Under the pieces are notes generated by a model. The model was not told where the DNA came from, searched no databases, and saw nothing but the letters and a program-made list of their open reading frames with translations. Made by a program: the position numbers and the translations under genes. From Bacteroidia bacterium (GTDB lineage Bacteria; Bacteroidota; Bacteroidia; Bacteroidales; Paludibacteraceae): a stretch of 64,000 nucleotides of DNA. The stretch is from positions 1-64,000 of the forward strand of contig RZYM01000004.1 in NCBI GenBank assembly GCA_009930305.1, read 5' to 3'. Position 1 is the stretch's first letter, and each line of letters opens with the position of its first letter. This document shows, piece after piece, positions 7,926 to 18,063 of the stretch.

Positions 7926-10565
7926 TTAAAACTCTTGTCCTATAACGAAGTGGAATTGACTTCCGCTAACATTACCATTCACTTTATCAAATCCATAAGC
8001 CCAATCAACGCCTAATAAACCTATCATTGGCATGAATACACGTAAACCTACACCGGCTGATCTTTTTAAGTCGAATGGATTGAAATTATTATAATCGCTC
8101 CAGCAATTACCTGCTTCAGCAAATACTAAAGCCCATACCATAGTACTTTCTTTCAGTACGATAGGGTATCTCAATTCAATTGAGAAACGAGCGTATACAT
8201 TACCAGCCTGATATCCATCGTTATATGGTGTAAGTGATCCATCAGCATATCCACGTAAAGCTATTGTTTCAGTTGCGTATGTACTGCTGTATCCGCTCAT
8301 ACCTGAACCACCTACCCAGAAGGTTTCGAACGGAGAACGTTTGTTTATATTATAATAGCCTAAAAAACCAAATTCAGCTCGTCCCATAAGAACTAACTTA
8401 TTATTCTTAGTTAGAGGTAAAAAGAATCTTGACTTAAATTTGATCTTGTAATACTCAATCCAGCGATAAATATCTTGTTGACTTGCTTTGGTGTAATCAA
8501 TATTATCCCAAAGAGAATAGGGTGGAGTTAAGGCTACCGATAGTGATATGTCTGATCCACGTGTTGTATAGATTGGTTGATCCAATGAGTTTCTAGCTAA
8601 AACAGCAGAAATATTCAAGTTGTTTGAGACACCACTTTTTAATGCAAAGTATTCCCAATTATTTAAATTATAGTTTTGGTACGAAATTTGACCATATATA
8701 GTAAAATAGTCATCAGGCCAATTAAGTCTTGTTCCTATACCGGCAGAAATACCAAAGATTTTTATGTATTTATCAGGGTCGTAATTTGATGAAAACCAAG
8801 AGTTATATGAGTCATTATTATTGTAAGCTCCATAGTTATAAGATGTGCTATAGCTATTGCTTACGCCTGATTGTATTGAATAGTATGCAGAGAACGAAAA
8901 AGTGTTAGGACGTTTGCCGCCAAGCCATGGCTCAACAAACGATAAACTATATGCTTGGTAGTACATACCATTTGTTTGTGCACTTAGGGTTAAAGTTTGT
9001 CCATCTCCTTGTGGTAGAGGACGATAACTTTTGAAATTAAATATGTTACGTAGCGAAAAATTGGTAAACTTTAATTTAAGAGTTCCAACAACACCTGTTT
9101 GTCCCCAACCTGCAGATAATTCAATTTGGTCGTTACGTTTGGATTCGAGTACATAGGTTAAATCAACAGTACCATTTTCAGGGTCGGGTACTGTTTTAAT
9201 ATCCATTTTACCCGGGTCTGTAGAAAAATGTCCTGTTGCTGCAAGTTCGCGCATAGAACGCATAATATCAGATTTTCTAAACAGATCACCTGGTTTTGTT
9301 CTAAGTTCACGTCTAACAACATGCTCATATAGGTATTCGCTACCTTGTATATTAACTCGATTTATTGTAGCTTGTCTACCTTCTACCATTCTTATTTCCA
9401 TGTCAATAGAATCGTTGCTAATATTAGTTTCGACAGGTTGCATGTTAAAGAATAGATATCCGTTATCCAAATATAAATTACTTACACAATCATCATCTTC
9501 AAATAGTCGTTGATTAAGTTTCTTCTGATTGTAAACATCTCCTTTTTTGATATTTAATACTCTGCGTAAATAGTCGGTTGTGTAAATAGTATTACCCATC
9601 CAATTGATGTTTCGGAAATAATATTGTTTACCTTCGTTTACCTTAATGTATACATTTACGTATTTTTTAGGCTTGATAGAGTCGGGGAATACACTATCAC
9701 AAACAATTTCAGCATCTCTAAAGCCATATTCATTATATTTTTCAATAAATAGGTTTTTGTCGTTTTCGTATTCTTTAGGCAAAAATTTCTTACTGCGGAA
9801 TATGTTCAATATGTTGTGTCTATCATTAGTCTTTTTCATGGCTCCGTCTAATTTTCGTTTAGAGATAGACGAATTACCATCAATAATTAATCTGTTAACA
9901 GTGATTTTTGAGCCTTTATCGATTCTTATATCAACAATGTTTTTATTGCCTTCTGCATCGTCTTCGCGCGGTACAATTGATACCTTTGTGTAGTAGTAGC
10001 CTTTTTCAATGTAGTAGCGTTCAATAAATTTTTTCGCTTTGTCAATGATGTATGGTGTTATTTGAGTGCCTTTAGACATTCCGATGCCTTTTTCGATATC
10101 TTCTTTTTCTTTCTTTTTAGCGCCCATAATATTTATGTTTGAGATACGTGGGCGTTGGTCTAACTGTATGTTTAACCATATTTTATTCTCTCTGATCGAA
10201 ACAATCTCTACTTGAATATTTGAGAATAATCCTTGTTTCCAGAAACGTCTAATAACATTAGTGATAGCATCACTAGGAATTAATATCTTTTCTCCAACTT
10301 TTAAGCCGGAAAAACCTATCAGTACGTAATCTTCATAATTATTTTTTCCTGATATGGTAATTTCTCCTATTTCGTATTCGCGTGGATTTGCGTAGTCTAG
10401 ATCGGGTAGATTGTTCCCAACCAAAATATTTGAGCTATCGGTTAACGAGAAAATATTTTTGTCTTGCTGATTGTCAATACTATCGTTTAATAATTTATCT
10501 GCATATGCAGACAATGTTCCAACAATAGTCAAAATAACAATGGTAGATATATATTTGTGCAACAT
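7926..10565 (-). CDS. bamA: Outer membrane protein assembly factor BamA
   Basis: 879 residues with an N-terminal signal sequence (YISTIVILTIVGTLSAYA). Periplasmic POTRA repeats span roughly residues 65-430 (for example YEIGEITISGKNNYEDYVLI, TVNRLIIDGNSSISKRKLDG, TINRVNIQGSEYLYEHVVRR). The Omp85 barrel occupies about 450-879, includes GLRVFMPMIGLLGVDWAYGF, and ends in a terminal Phe (FHFVIGQEF), the outer-membrane barrel signature. It catalyses folding and insertion of beta-barrel proteins. It follows uppS by three bases and precedes two skp-like genes. Confidence 0.96.
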   Translation of the reverse strand: MLHKYISTIVILTIVGTLSAYADKLLNDSIDNQQDKNIFSLTDSSNILVGNNLPDLDYANPREYEIGEITISGKNNYEDYVLIGFSGLKVGEKILIPSDAITNVIRRFWKQGLFSNIQVEIVSIRENKIWLNIQLDQRPRISNINIMGAKKKEKEDIEKGIGMSKGTQITPYIIDKAKKFIERYYIEKGYYYTKVSIVPREDDAEGNKNIVDIRIDKGSKITVNRLIIDGNSSISKRKLDGAMKKTNDRHNILNIFRSKKFLPKEYENDKNLFIEKYNEYGFRDAEIVCDSVFPDSIKPKKYVNVYIKVNEGKQYYFRNINWMGNTIYTTDYLRRVLNIKKGDVYNQKKLNQRLFEDDDCVSNLYLDNGYLFFNMQPVETNISNDSIDMEIRMVEGRQATINRVNIQGSEYLYEHVVRRELRTKPGDLFRKSDIMRSMRELAATGHFSTDPGKMDIKTVPDPENGTVDLTYVLESKRNDQIELSAGWGQTGVVGTLKLKFTNFSLRNIFNFKSYRPLPQGDGQTLTLSAQTNGMYYQAYSLSFVEPWLGGKRPNTFSFSAYYSIQSGVSNSYSTSYNYGAYNNNDSYNSWFSSNYDPDKYIKIFGISAGIGTRLNWPDDYFTIYGQISYQNYNLNNWEYFALKSGVSNNLNISAVLARNSLDQPIYTTRGSDISLSVALTPPYSLWDNIDYTKASQQDIYRWIEYYKIKFKSRFFLPLTKNNKLVLMGRAEFGFLGYYNINKRSPFETFWVGGSGMSGYSSTYATETIALRGYADGSLTPYNDGYQAGNVYARFSIELRYPIVLKESTMVWALVFAEAGNCWSDYNNFNPFDLKRSAGVGLRVFMPMIGLLGVDWAYGFDKVNGNVSGSQFHFVIGQEF

Positions 10566-10568
10566 AAA

Positions 10569-11315
10569 TTATTTGGCTACTTGTTCGCTCGTCTTCCCAA
10601 AACGGCGTTCGCGTTGTTGAAAATCAATAATGGCACCATAAAAATCCTCTTTATTAAAATCAGGCCATAACACCGGGGTAAAATACAATTCGGTGTAGGC
10701 TATTTGCCACAATAAAAAATTGCTTATGCGATACTCACCGCTTGTTCTAATTAGTAATTCAGGATCAGGTATTTCTTTAGTTGTGAGAAAAGATGCTACA
10801 GTTGTTTCATCAATTGTGTTAGGATCAATACCTTGTGTAGTTACGTTTAATGCGATTTGTTTTACTGCATTAGTAATTTCCCATCTAGCAGAATAACTTA
10901 GTGCCAATACTAAAGTTAATCCTGTATTTTTTGATGTTAATTCTATGCCTTCTTTTAGCTTGTCGTTAACTTGCTTTAGAAGTCTATCTGTATTTCCGAT
11001 GGTTTTTAAGCGTACATTGTTTTTGTTTAAATTTACAATCTCGGATTCAATAGTTGAAACTAGTAACTTCATCAATGAGCTAACTTCGTCTTTAGGTCTA
11101 TTCCAATTCTCAGTTGAAAATACGTACAAAGTTAAATACTTAATACCCAATTCGGCAGCTGCTTCAGTGGCAGCTCGTACTGATGATATAGCATTGGCAT
11201 GCCCAAATATACGGGGTTTACCGTTCTTTTGAGCCCATCTACCATTGCCATCCATTATTATGGCTACATGTTGTGGTAATGCTTCTTTATTTATCTTGTC
11301 TTTCAAACTTGCCAT
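10569..11315 (-). CDS. uppS: Isoprenyl transferase (undecaprenyl diphosphate synthase)
   Basis: 248 residues from ATG 11313-11315. cis-Prenyltransferase motifs are all visible: HVAIIMDGNGRWAQ with the catalytic Asp, FGHANAI, YLTLYVFSTENWNRP, and near the C-terminus LIRTSGEYRISNFLLWQIAY. It makes the C55 lipid carrier for peptidoglycan and surface glycans at the cytosolic membrane face. A longer frame from 11393 adds 26 residues but lies inside porG, so I reject it. The stop of porG and this start are separated by one base (TAA-C-ATG), showing tight coupling. Confidence 0.95.
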   Translation of the reverse strand: MASLKDKINKEALPQHVAIIMDGNGRWAQKNGKPRIFGHANAISSVRAATEAAAELGIKYLTLYVFSTENWNRPKDEVSSLMKLLVSTIESEIVNLNKNNVRLKTIGNTDRLLKQVNDKLKEGIELTSKNTGLTLVLALSYSARWEITNAVKQIALNVTTQGIDPNTIDETTVASFLTTKEIPDPELLIRTSGEYRISNFLLWQIAYTELYFTPVLWPDFNKEDFYGAIIDFQQRERRFGKTSEQVAK

Positions 11316-11316
11316 G

Positions 11317-12018
11317 TTATCGGCAGAATTTACGTGTATTAAATAAATTGAACGAAATATATAAATTGGCAAATGAGTACCAATCTGTATCAAAAAAACC
11401 TACGTGACCTGTATTGTAAGGATCATTTAGTATACTATTGCTTGAATCAGTAACATCAAATGAATCTGTAAATAGTTTATGTATGGTCCACTCCAAACCT
11501 AATGTCCATCTTTTATCAATCTTCCACTTACCACCAATACCGAAAGGTATGTTAAAGTTGTACATATTCTCTGCTGTGTACATATTGTTATATGCAGTAA
11601 GCCCAACTCCCAATAGAATATAGGGTGTTACCTTGTAAGTCCCCTTATAATATCCTGATTCACCAATGTCTAAAAAGTTGAATTCAACAACCAAACTTGC
11701 GTCAACAAACTCGCGTTCAAATGCGGCGTAGTCTTGGTGGTTTGGCAATATATAACCAAAGTCCCGTGTGTCTCCTTCTACTTTAGCGTACATCACGCTA
11801 ACTTTCAATGCCCAACGTGTGTCAATATTATATCTATATAATCCTCCAAACGCATATAGAGGCCTGTTAAATACCGTCACATGATTAGCATCTCCCAAGT
11901 AAAATGTTGTTCCACCTGTGATGCCCAATTCGTGGTTGTACTCTGCTTTAGCCTGCCCATGAAAAGCGAAAATCAACAACAGTATTAATACTGTTTTAAA
12001 ATGTTTTTCCAAATTCAT
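11317..12018 (-). CDS. porG: PorG-like outer membrane T9SS-associated protein (DUF6089 family)
   Basis: 233 residues with signal peptide (LILLLIFAFHGQAKA). The mature part is an eight-strand-like barrel beginning YNHELGITGGTTFYLGDAN and including YAFGGLYRYNIDTRWALKVS, the DUF6089 pattern. In Porphyromonas gingivalis the equivalent gene sits just upstream of uppS and bamA and encodes PorG, which associates with the PorK/PorN ring. The order here (porG-uppS-bamA-skp-skp) is the same, and the T9SS core operon ends only ~190 bases upstream. The name rests on family plus synteny. Confidence 0.8.
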   Translation of the reverse strand: MNLEKHFKTVLILLLIFAFHGQAKAEYNHELGITGGTTFYLGDANHVTVFNRPLYAFGGLYRYNIDTRWALKVSVMYAKVEGDTRDFGYILPNHQDYAAFEREFVDASLVVEFNFLDIGESGYYKGTYKVTPYILLGVGLTAYNNMYTAENMYNFNIPFGIGGKWKIDKRWTLGLEWTIHKLFTDSFDVTDSSNSILNDPYNTGHVGFFDTDWYSFANLYISFNLFNTRKFCR

Positions 12019-12085
12019 TTATGAGATACCGAGAAATAAAGTAGAGTCATTTACATATGTTCGATGTTTCGGGCGTTTAAGCAGA

Positions 12086-12093
12086 CAAATGTA
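12086..12093 (-). promoter_or_regulatory. Candidate -7 element for the porG-bamA-murI operon
   Basis: The minus strand reads TACATTTG, matching the Bacteroidetes -7 consensus TAnnTTTG, about 68 bases before the porG start and after the porN terminator. No clear TTTG -33 box is seen at the expected distance, so confidence is modest. Confidence 0.4.
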
Positions 12094-12140
12094 CTGATAA
12101 TCTTTTATTGAGTAAGTAGGTCTTAACAATTTATAGGATA

Positions 12141-12174
12141 AAAAAAAGGCTACTTGTAATATGTAGCCTTTTTT
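12141..12174 (-). terminator. Intrinsic terminator after porN
   Basis: Perfect stem AAAAAAGGCTAC / GTAGCCTTTTTT around a 9-base loop (TTGTAATAT), with T-rich flanks on both strands. It lies 37 bases after the porN stop and separates the T9SS core operon from porG; it could work in both directions, but only minus-strand transcription arrives here. Confidence 0.85.
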
Positions 12175-12210
12175 GTTATTTAAAATTAGTTTATTTAACC
12201 AAAACTATTT

Positions 12211-13098
12211 CTAATATTCCCAAATGTCTTGTTCGAAATTAATAATTTCTGTTTTAATACGCTCTTGTTCCTTATGAGCTTCCTCTGCTGTTGAATTATA
12301 TTCAATCAAGTTTCGATTTCTGGTAGATGATTCTTTGAAAATATAGCTACCAAATTTCCTTTTGATGAATAAATCATCCATAGTTTCTCTTGCTCCGTTA
12401 TTACGATCAGAAACTAAAGCTTCTTGTTGTGCTAAGTATGGGCGTACAGCATCAAACGGAACCCAGAATTGTGGATAACCAACCATTTGTCCACCCATGT
12501 CTTCATTAGCACGATAAATCTTTGGGCAAATTGCTAAGATGCGTACTGACATAACAGAATTGTTTTTGTCGAAATACCAAACTTCTTTAAGATAGTATTT
12601 TGTTACCTCTCTGTTTGGAATATCACTTTCTGCAATAGATGTACTCAGTGTATCACCTGTAACTGAATCAGTTTTCACTGTTACAAGAACTTGATTGTTT
12701 TCCAAGAATGACTCGAATGATACTAATTTGTCATCAGTAAATACCTCTTTAGCGTCCTCGTATTCGTATACTTTGATTTTACCTTCTTCAAACAAGCGGA
12801 ATATTGTTGTAAACAAACTTTGACGACTATCGCTTGCTTCTTCAGGGAAATACAACGGATAATTGATTTTTTCACGCAAATCTAAGATACGATATACAAC
12901 CTTCGACCAAATTATATCATCTGCCCTTGGATTGTTATATTCAATTGGCTTTCTTTCTGTCAGCGGAATACTCGTAGGCAGATTACTTGCAATTTCTCCA
13001 TTGTCTCCGAAAAACGAATTGTCTGTTTCCTGGGCTATTGCAGGAACTACAAACAAGGACATAAGTCCTATAAACAAGTAACGATAAAGCGTCTTCAT
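12211..13098 (-). CDS. porN: T9SS component PorN/GldN
   Basis: 295 residues with signal peptide ending VVPAIAQ. Family-typical sequence includes RADDIIWSKVVYRILDLREK, FRLFEEGKIKVYEYE, KYYLKEVWYFDKNNSVMSVR and ICPKIYRANEDMGGQ. PorN/GldN pairs with lipoprotein PorK to form the large periplasmic ring of the type IX secretion system. It is the last gene of porP-K-L-M-N and follows porM by six bases. It is somewhat shorter than the P. gingivalis protein but covers the conserved region. Confidence 0.95.
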   Translation of the reverse strand: MKTLYRYLFIGLMSLFVVPAIAQETDNSFFGDNGEIASNLPTSIPLTERKPIEYNNPRADDIIWSKVVYRILDLREKINYPLYFPEEASDSRQSLFTTIFRLFEEGKIKVYEYEDAKEVFTDDKLVSFESFLENNQVLVTVKTDSVTGDTLSTSIAESDIPNREVTKYYLKEVWYFDKNNSVMSVRILAICPKIYRANEDMGGQMVGYPQFWVPFDAVRPYLAQQEALVSDRNNGARETMDDLFIKRKFGSYIFKESSTRNRNLIEYNSTAEEAHKEQERIKTEIINFEQDIWEY

Positions 13099-13104
13099 AG
13101 TTTT

Positions 13105-14712
13105 TTAATTTACTTTTACTTCTATTGGAGGCAAAATACGTTCTATACCATCAGGACCTTTTGCTCTAATACGAGATATATAGAATGTTTTGCCACGACT
13201 CATTTTACGCATCAAATCTAGTTGTTTTTCTGTAAATGCTGTACTATTAGATGTTTCAATACGTCCGTTACCCATTGAATCGAAGAATGTGATGTCGAAT
13301 CCGAGTACATTATAGCGAACATCTAAGTCTGCATCATCAAGTTCTGCTTTGACACCATTTGAACTTATTAAATTAGCTTTTGCGAATGCTTTTCCACCTT
13401 TGTATTTTGCAGGATTGCCATTTTCACGATATTCTATATAACCAATTGGAGGTGGTAGTGCTTTTACACGGAAAGGTTTGCTTCCTATACTTTGTACTTT
13501 CCCACCTTCCATTTTCGCAGATACTGAAATTTTACAATCTTGTCCTACTTTTGTAGGACGAACTGTCCAACCTGAGCCTTTACGAGTTAATATACCATTT
13601 GTAATGCTAACACTCACATTTTGTGTAGGTACACCAGGTACAGACACGCTCATTGGATTTTCGATACCGGCATAGAATACATTCATCATATCAGCAGAAA
13701 TGATAGCAGTAGGCTCACCAACTATGTATGAACTTTCAAAAGGATATGATTGTATTGTTCCGTCTGCACGAGGTAAGTCGATTTGACCTTTAATATCAAA
13801 AGTTCCAACAGAACTGCATCCGGCTGTGTATTTCTCATTTTCAAGAACTTTGCCGTTTACTGTTATTTTAGGACGTTTTGTTGAATCAATAGCTGCAAGA
13901 ATGATTCTTGCTTCATATACTCCTCCACGTGTTACATAAGATGAAGTAGGGATAACTTCTGCTGTAATCTTATTAACACGGAAGTCACTAGCATCAACTT
14001 GGTTCTTTAAATAATTGACAACTTCAGATTCTGTATAGCGTAAATCTGTTTGAATCTTTGTCAACAGTGTGATAGATGCAGAAACAGGAATCATTTCAAA
14101 TCTTGATGCTTCCCACGTAATAGGATCGCCATTTTGGGTTTTTGTATCTTCTGTATTAAAGTTGTCACGAATAGTTTTTATTCTGGTTGAGTCTTTTTGA
14201 ACCATTTGTTCCATAAGAGCGGCGTACTTGTTCAAACCAACTTTTAATTGATTTGCACGATTAGCACTTGCTCCTTGCATTGAAACTGCCATAGCAACCT
14301 GTGCGCTTGCATCAAGATTGTCACGAGCACCTATAGCATATTGCGTGCCGTTTTTTATACATTCTTTATACAAGTCACCGCCTTCTTGTCCATCAGCTTT
14401 AACTATAATATCATATTTCAATTGTTCCAAGACCTCGTTCATACTATCAGTCTTTTGACGGACAATATTTGCTTTATTTAACCACTCTGCAACCTTTTCG
14501 GGGTTTTGACTCTTTAAGTCTTCGAATTGTCCGTATAAAGATTGGTTTTTAGCAGTGGTACTTGCCAAACTCTGACTTAAACTTTTCTGTACTAAAGTAA
14601 AGCCGTTAAGTACATCGGTAGATACATTCAAAGCCAACATGGCTGTAAGTACCAAGTACATCATCGATATCATTTTCTGCCTCGGGGTTTCCGGGCAATT
14701 TGTAGCACTCAT
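13105..14712 (-). CDS. porM: T9SS motor protein PorM/GldM
   Basis: 535 residues. A short cytosolic N-terminus (CPETPRQKMISMMYLVLTAM) leads into a single membrane helix (~15-35), then a long periplasmic part of helical and Ig-like domains (D1-D4), including DASDFRVNKITAEVIPTSSY and YEARIILAAIDSTKRP. PorM/GldM forms a shaft that, with PorL, converts proton motive force into conformational movement reaching the PorK/N ring; in gliding species it also drives motility. The gene lies between porL (35-base gap) and porN (6-base gap). Confidence 0.96.
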   Translation of the reverse strand: MSATNCPETPRQKMISMMYLVLTAMLALNVSTDVLNGFTLVQKSLSQSLASTTAKNQSLYGQFEDLKSQNPEKVAEWLNKANIVRQKTDSMNEVLEQLKYDIIVKADGQEGGDLYKECIKNGTQYAIGARDNLDASAQVAMAVSMQGASANRANQLKVGLNKYAALMEQMVQKDSTRIKTIRDNFNTEDTKTQNGDPITWEASRFEMIPVSASITLLTKIQTDLRYTESEVVNYLKNQVDASDFRVNKITAEVIPTSSYVTRGGVYEARIILAAIDSTKRPKITVNGKVLENEKYTAGCSSVGTFDIKGQIDLPRADGTIQSYPFESSYIVGEPTAIISADMMNVFYAGIENPMSVSVPGVPTQNVSVSITNGILTRKGSGWTVRPTKVGQDCKISVSAKMEGGKVQSIGSKPFRVKALPPPIGYIEYRENGNPAKYKGGKAFAKANLISSNGVKAELDDADLDVRYNVLGFDITFFDSMGNGRIETSNSTAFTEKQLDLMRKMSRGKTFYISRIRAKGPDGIERILPPIEVKVN

Positions 14713-14747
14713 ATATTATTTTGTATTAACAATTAGCGGTTTGATTA

Positions 14748-15596
14748 TTAAACTCTTGCGTTGAATGCGTTAAGCATATTTCCGTAAACGTTGTTCAAAC
14801 TGCTTACTTGTTGTGTTAATTTTGTTGCTTGTGCTTTGAATGCTTCTGTTTCTGCAGATGCTGAATCCATTGCATTTTGCATCTTTGATAGGTTTTGATT
14901 TACGCCTTCCATTAATTCGGCTTGTGTATTTATGCTTCTAACTTGCATTTCATATCCGGCGTTGATTGATGAAAGATTTTTAGCAATACCTTGCATTTCG
15001 TTAATATAACCTTTAGCATCTCCAGCTACTGCTGTCATGCTTTCTGCTACTGTTTTATATGATGCGAATAAAGAATCAGATGAGGCTTTTAAAGTATTTT
15101 GTGTAGATGCAAATGCTGATATAGCATCAGATGCTGCATTCATGTTGCGTGCGTAATTAGATGAAGCAGATACTGCAGCTGTAACATCAGAAATCTGAGA
15201 TGCTGTTTCACTTAAGCGTCTAATTCCGTCGTTTAATCTTTGTACATCACTTTCTGATAATGATCCTGCTTTTGTTAAATCCTCAATTGAATTCATTTGT
15301 TTTGTAGGAGCAGTTGCACCGCCACCAAATCCTCCTCCTGTTATAGGAGCACCTTCTCCGCCTTCCAATTGTGGAAATACTGTATCCCAATGATATTCTT
15401 TATGTGGTGGTTCAAATGCAGATAATGCGAAAAGTACAGCCTCACAACCCATACCCACCATCAACATAGGACCTGCGCCAGGGAAGTGCATAATTTTAAA
15501 CAATGCTCCGATAATTACTACAGATGCTCCTAATCCATAAGCCATACCTGTTATTTTCTTCCCTTTAGGAGAAGTAAGAAAATTTCCTTGTGCCAT
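14748..15596 (-). CDS. porL: T9SS motor protein PorL/GldL
   Basis: 282 residues. Two N-terminal membrane helices (about 18-36 and 41-61) contain the family's charged in-membrane residues: Glu52 in GMGCEAVLFALS, and Lys34/His37 in LFKIMHF. They are followed by a Gly-rich linker and a cytosolic coiled coil of Ala/Ser/Gln/Asn heptads. PorL/GldL is the inner-membrane partner of PorM and forms the proton-driven rotary unit. The start MAQGNFLTSPKGKK is the usual family start. Confidence 0.96.
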   Translation of the reverse strand: MAQGNFLTSPKGKKITGMAYGLGASVVIIGALFKIMHFPGAGPMLMVGMGCEAVLFALSAFEPPHKEYHWDTVFPQLEGGEGAPITGGGFGGGATAPTKQMNSIEDLTKAGSLSESDVQRLNDGIRRLSETASQISDVTAAVSASSNYARNMNAASDAISAFASTQNTLKASSDSLFASYKTVAESMTAVAGDAKGYINEMQGIAKNLSSINAGYEMQVRSINTQAELMEGVNQNLSKMQNAMDSASAETEAFKAQATKLTQQVSSLNNVYGNMLNAFNARV

Positions 15597-15638
15597 TTTT
15601 TTGATTTTTTTAATTGTTTTGATATAAAGTTATTTGTC

Positions 15639-17114
15639 TTAGTCTTGATAATTTGCTCCAATGATACTACGTACACAGCGGAAGCCAATGTAAGATTTAG
15701 TTTCTGTCTGATATTCGTAAGTACGGGTTGCACATTGTAAATAGTAACCTATGTCTTTCCATGAACCGCCACGAATAACTTTACGTTTCATGATTTCAGG
15801 ATCTGATGATCTTGCATTGTAATTATAGCTTGGGTTCATATCATTTACAAAACTGTAATTTGATTCATGGAATGCAGATGATGTCCATTCTGCAACGTTT
15901 CCTGCCATGTCATACAATCCGTAATCGTTAGGAGGGAATGATCCGACTTTAGCTGAAGCCATCCATCCATCCGCAACGTAATTGCCATGCATTGGCTTGA
16001 AGTTTCCTAAGAAACAACCTTTTGCTGTACGTATATAAGTTCCACCCCAAGGATACATAGATAAGTTTCTACCACCTCTTGCTGCATACTCCCACTCAGA
16101 TTCGGTCGGAAGTCTGTAATCTTGTACAATAGGTTGTTTGCTTCTTATTTGTGCACTGTTAAAATAAGATGTTCTCCAATGGCAGAATGCTGATGCTTGC
16201 TCCCAGTTAACACCAACTACCGGATAGTCACCATATCCATCATGGTAGAAATACATCTTCATGTATGGTTCATTGTACGCGTAGGTGAAATCGCGTATCC
16301 AACATAGTGTGTCAGGGTATACATTAATTATGCGTGAAGAAATAAAGTCGCGTCTTCCGCGTAATTCAACAAACATTGTTTTATTGATAATATGTCCATT
16401 CTCATCAATGTATGATGTGTCTTTCTTAATCATTACATCCGCACTATCTTTGCCTTTACCAAGCATTGATAAATCACTTTCGTAGCGACCTTTATTCGAA
16501 TTAAATTTGTTGCGTTTTAAAGCCGCTTGATTATAATCTATCCAGCGATACTTGTAATTGAGAATTTGTCCGTTTAATTCAACAGTATATGCTATTGATT
16601 CCTCATCAGAGTAGAACATAGAGTCAATAGCTTTTGCTTGTTCTTCTGTTGGTTTTGTCCAAGGAATTTTTTCATCCCAATTTAACTTAGGAAGACGCTC
16701 AGTATTTTCTTTTTCTCTGTCATTTGGACGATTACCCCTTTTGTAGACTACGTCACCTGTTTTTCTGTTCTTGGTAACGAATTCGGATTCGTCTCCTTCT
16801 GCGTTGACTAATTTTTCACGAGCAATAGAATCGCGCACCCAATAAACAAATTGTTTATACTCTCGATTGGTTATTTCTGTTTCATCCATCCAAAACGCGT
16901 CGATTGAAACAACTTTTGCTTGTGTTGACGCTGCCCAATTAGCATCTTGATCGTTTGCACCCATGGTAAACGAACCAGGTTTGATATAAACCATTCCATA
17001 AGGATTAGGCTCTTTCCAAGAGTAGCCTTCAACACCTACCAATTCACCACTTCCTTGGCTGCTGCAACCTACTAACAATGTGATTGCAATCAAAGAAACC
17101 AGTAATTTTTTCAT
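15639..17114 (-). CDS. porK: T9SS outer membrane lipoprotein PorK/GldK
   Basis: 491 residues from ATG 17112-17114. The start gives a lipoprotein signal MKKLLVSLIAITLLVGC with the lipid Cys at position 17; the frame upstream to 17198 lies in the intergenic region and the end of porP and would bury the lipobox. The rest is a formylglycine-generating-enzyme (SUMF1-like) fold: GSFTMGANDQDANW, YPVVGVNWEQASAFCHWRTS, RLPTESEWEYAARGGRNLSM, NVAEWTSSAFHES, VIRGGSWKDIGYYLQCATRT. In T9SS this fold is structural and forms the ring with PorN. Confidence 0.95.
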   Translation of the reverse strand: MKKLLVSLIAITLLVGCSSQGSGELVGVEGYSWKEPNPYGMVYIKPGSFTMGANDQDANWAASTQAKVVSIDAFWMDETEITNREYKQFVYWVRDSIAREKLVNAEGDESEFVTKNRKTGDVVYKRGNRPNDREKENTERLPKLNWDEKIPWTKPTEEQAKAIDSMFYSDEESIAYTVELNGQILNYKYRWIDYNQAALKRNKFNSNKGRYESDLSMLGKGKDSADVMIKKDTSYIDENGHIINKTMFVELRGRRDFISSRIINVYPDTLCWIRDFTYAYNEPYMKMYFYHDGYGDYPVVGVNWEQASAFCHWRTSYFNSAQIRSKQPIVQDYRLPTESEWEYAARGGRNLSMYPWGGTYIRTAKGCFLGNFKPMHGNYVADGWMASAKVGSFPPNDYGLYDMAGNVAEWTSSAFHESNYSFVNDMNPSYNYNARSSDPEIMKRKVIRGGSWKDIGYYLQCATRTYEYQTETKSYIGFRCVRSIIGANYQD

Positions 17115-17127
17115 ATTTGCTTTGCGG

Positions 17128-18063
17128 TTATAAATATCTGATACTTTTGTATCTGTTTTTTTTCGAAAAATCAATATTGAAACTGTATGATAGTACAATT
17201 TCGTGTGAACCCGCTGATTGTATTAACTTTGATGTAGGTAAATCAAACGAGTATCCAATAACCAAACCATTCAAAACCCGGATACCTGCCATAAAAACAA
17301 CCGCTCCATCAATTCTGTATCCGATTCCACCCCAATAACTGTCCTTGTATTCTAAATTTGCATTGATAATACCTGACCAAGAAACAAAATCTGTATTAAC
17401 CATGGCGGATGTCTTCAACTTGTATAACGGATTGTTAAACGAAATATTGTATCCACCTATAAATTTAAGGTTCATTGTTTTGTTAAAAAATGTCTTATCA
17501 CTTAATTCGTATTCAGGAGATAAAACATTTAACAACGAAATACCAGCAAACCATTTCTTATTTTTAAATAAAAAACCAACTCCCAAGTCCATCTTAAAAT
17601 CATTACCTGCTTTATCTATTGCAGGGTCTCCGGCATCGTGATATTCACTTTCTGCTTGATGAATCTTGTCTTTATCAATACTTACTGTTGTAAAATCAAC
17701 TATTACGCCACCACTCAAGTAACCATCTAATATTGGAAATCTATATGCATACTGCACGTTTACGTCCTGAAATCGGAATAAACCTGCTGTGTTATCGTAA
17801 AACGATATACCCGCACCATGTTTAGTTTTTCCAATGTTAAATCCAATATCTGCACTCACTATATATGTAAGAGGAGCTCCTTCGTATCCAGCATACTGGG
17901 ACCTGAATGTTCCAAATACATTAATCATGTCATTATTTCCCACCGCTGCGGGGTTTGATGTGCATAAATTCAGCATATATTGGCTAAACTCAATATTCTG
18001 CTGACCAAAGGAATTTATCGCGCAAAAAAAATACGCTATAATAACGGATATCTTCTTTTTCAT
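17128..18063 (-). CDS. porP: T9SS outer membrane protein PorP/SprF family
   Basis: About 311 residues from ATG 18061-18063 (signal peptide MKKKISVIIAYFFCAINSFGQ); an upstream start at 18075 adds four residues. The mature protein starts NIEFSQYMLNLCTSNPAAVG, the hallmark of PorP/SprF barrels, and continues with repeated beta strands such as HGAGISFYDNTAGLFRFQDV. PorP/SprF proteins are outer-membrane barrels of the type IX system. It is the first gene of porP-K-L-M-N; porK starts 13 bases after its stop. Confidence 0.93.
   Translation of the reverse strand: MKKKISVIIAYFFCAINSFGQQNIEFSQYMLNLCTSNPAAVGNNDMINVFGTFRSQYAGYEGAPLTYIVSADIGFNIGKTKHGAGISFYDNTAGLFRFQDVNVQYAYRFPILDGYLSGGVIVDFTTVSIDKDKIHQAESEYHDAGDPAIDKAGNDFKMDLGVGFLFKNKKWFAGISLLNVLSPEYELSDKTFFNKTMNLKFIGGYNISFNNPLYKLKTSAMVNTDFVSWSGIINANLEYKDSYWGGIGYRIDGAVVFMAGIRVLNGLVIGYSFDLPTSKLIQSAGSHEIVLSYSFNIDFSKKNRYKSIRYL

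Noticed and set aside
11316-11393. N-terminal extension of UppS
   Set aside because: It lies within the 3' end of porG; the family start MASLKDKINKEALPQHVAII is at 11315.
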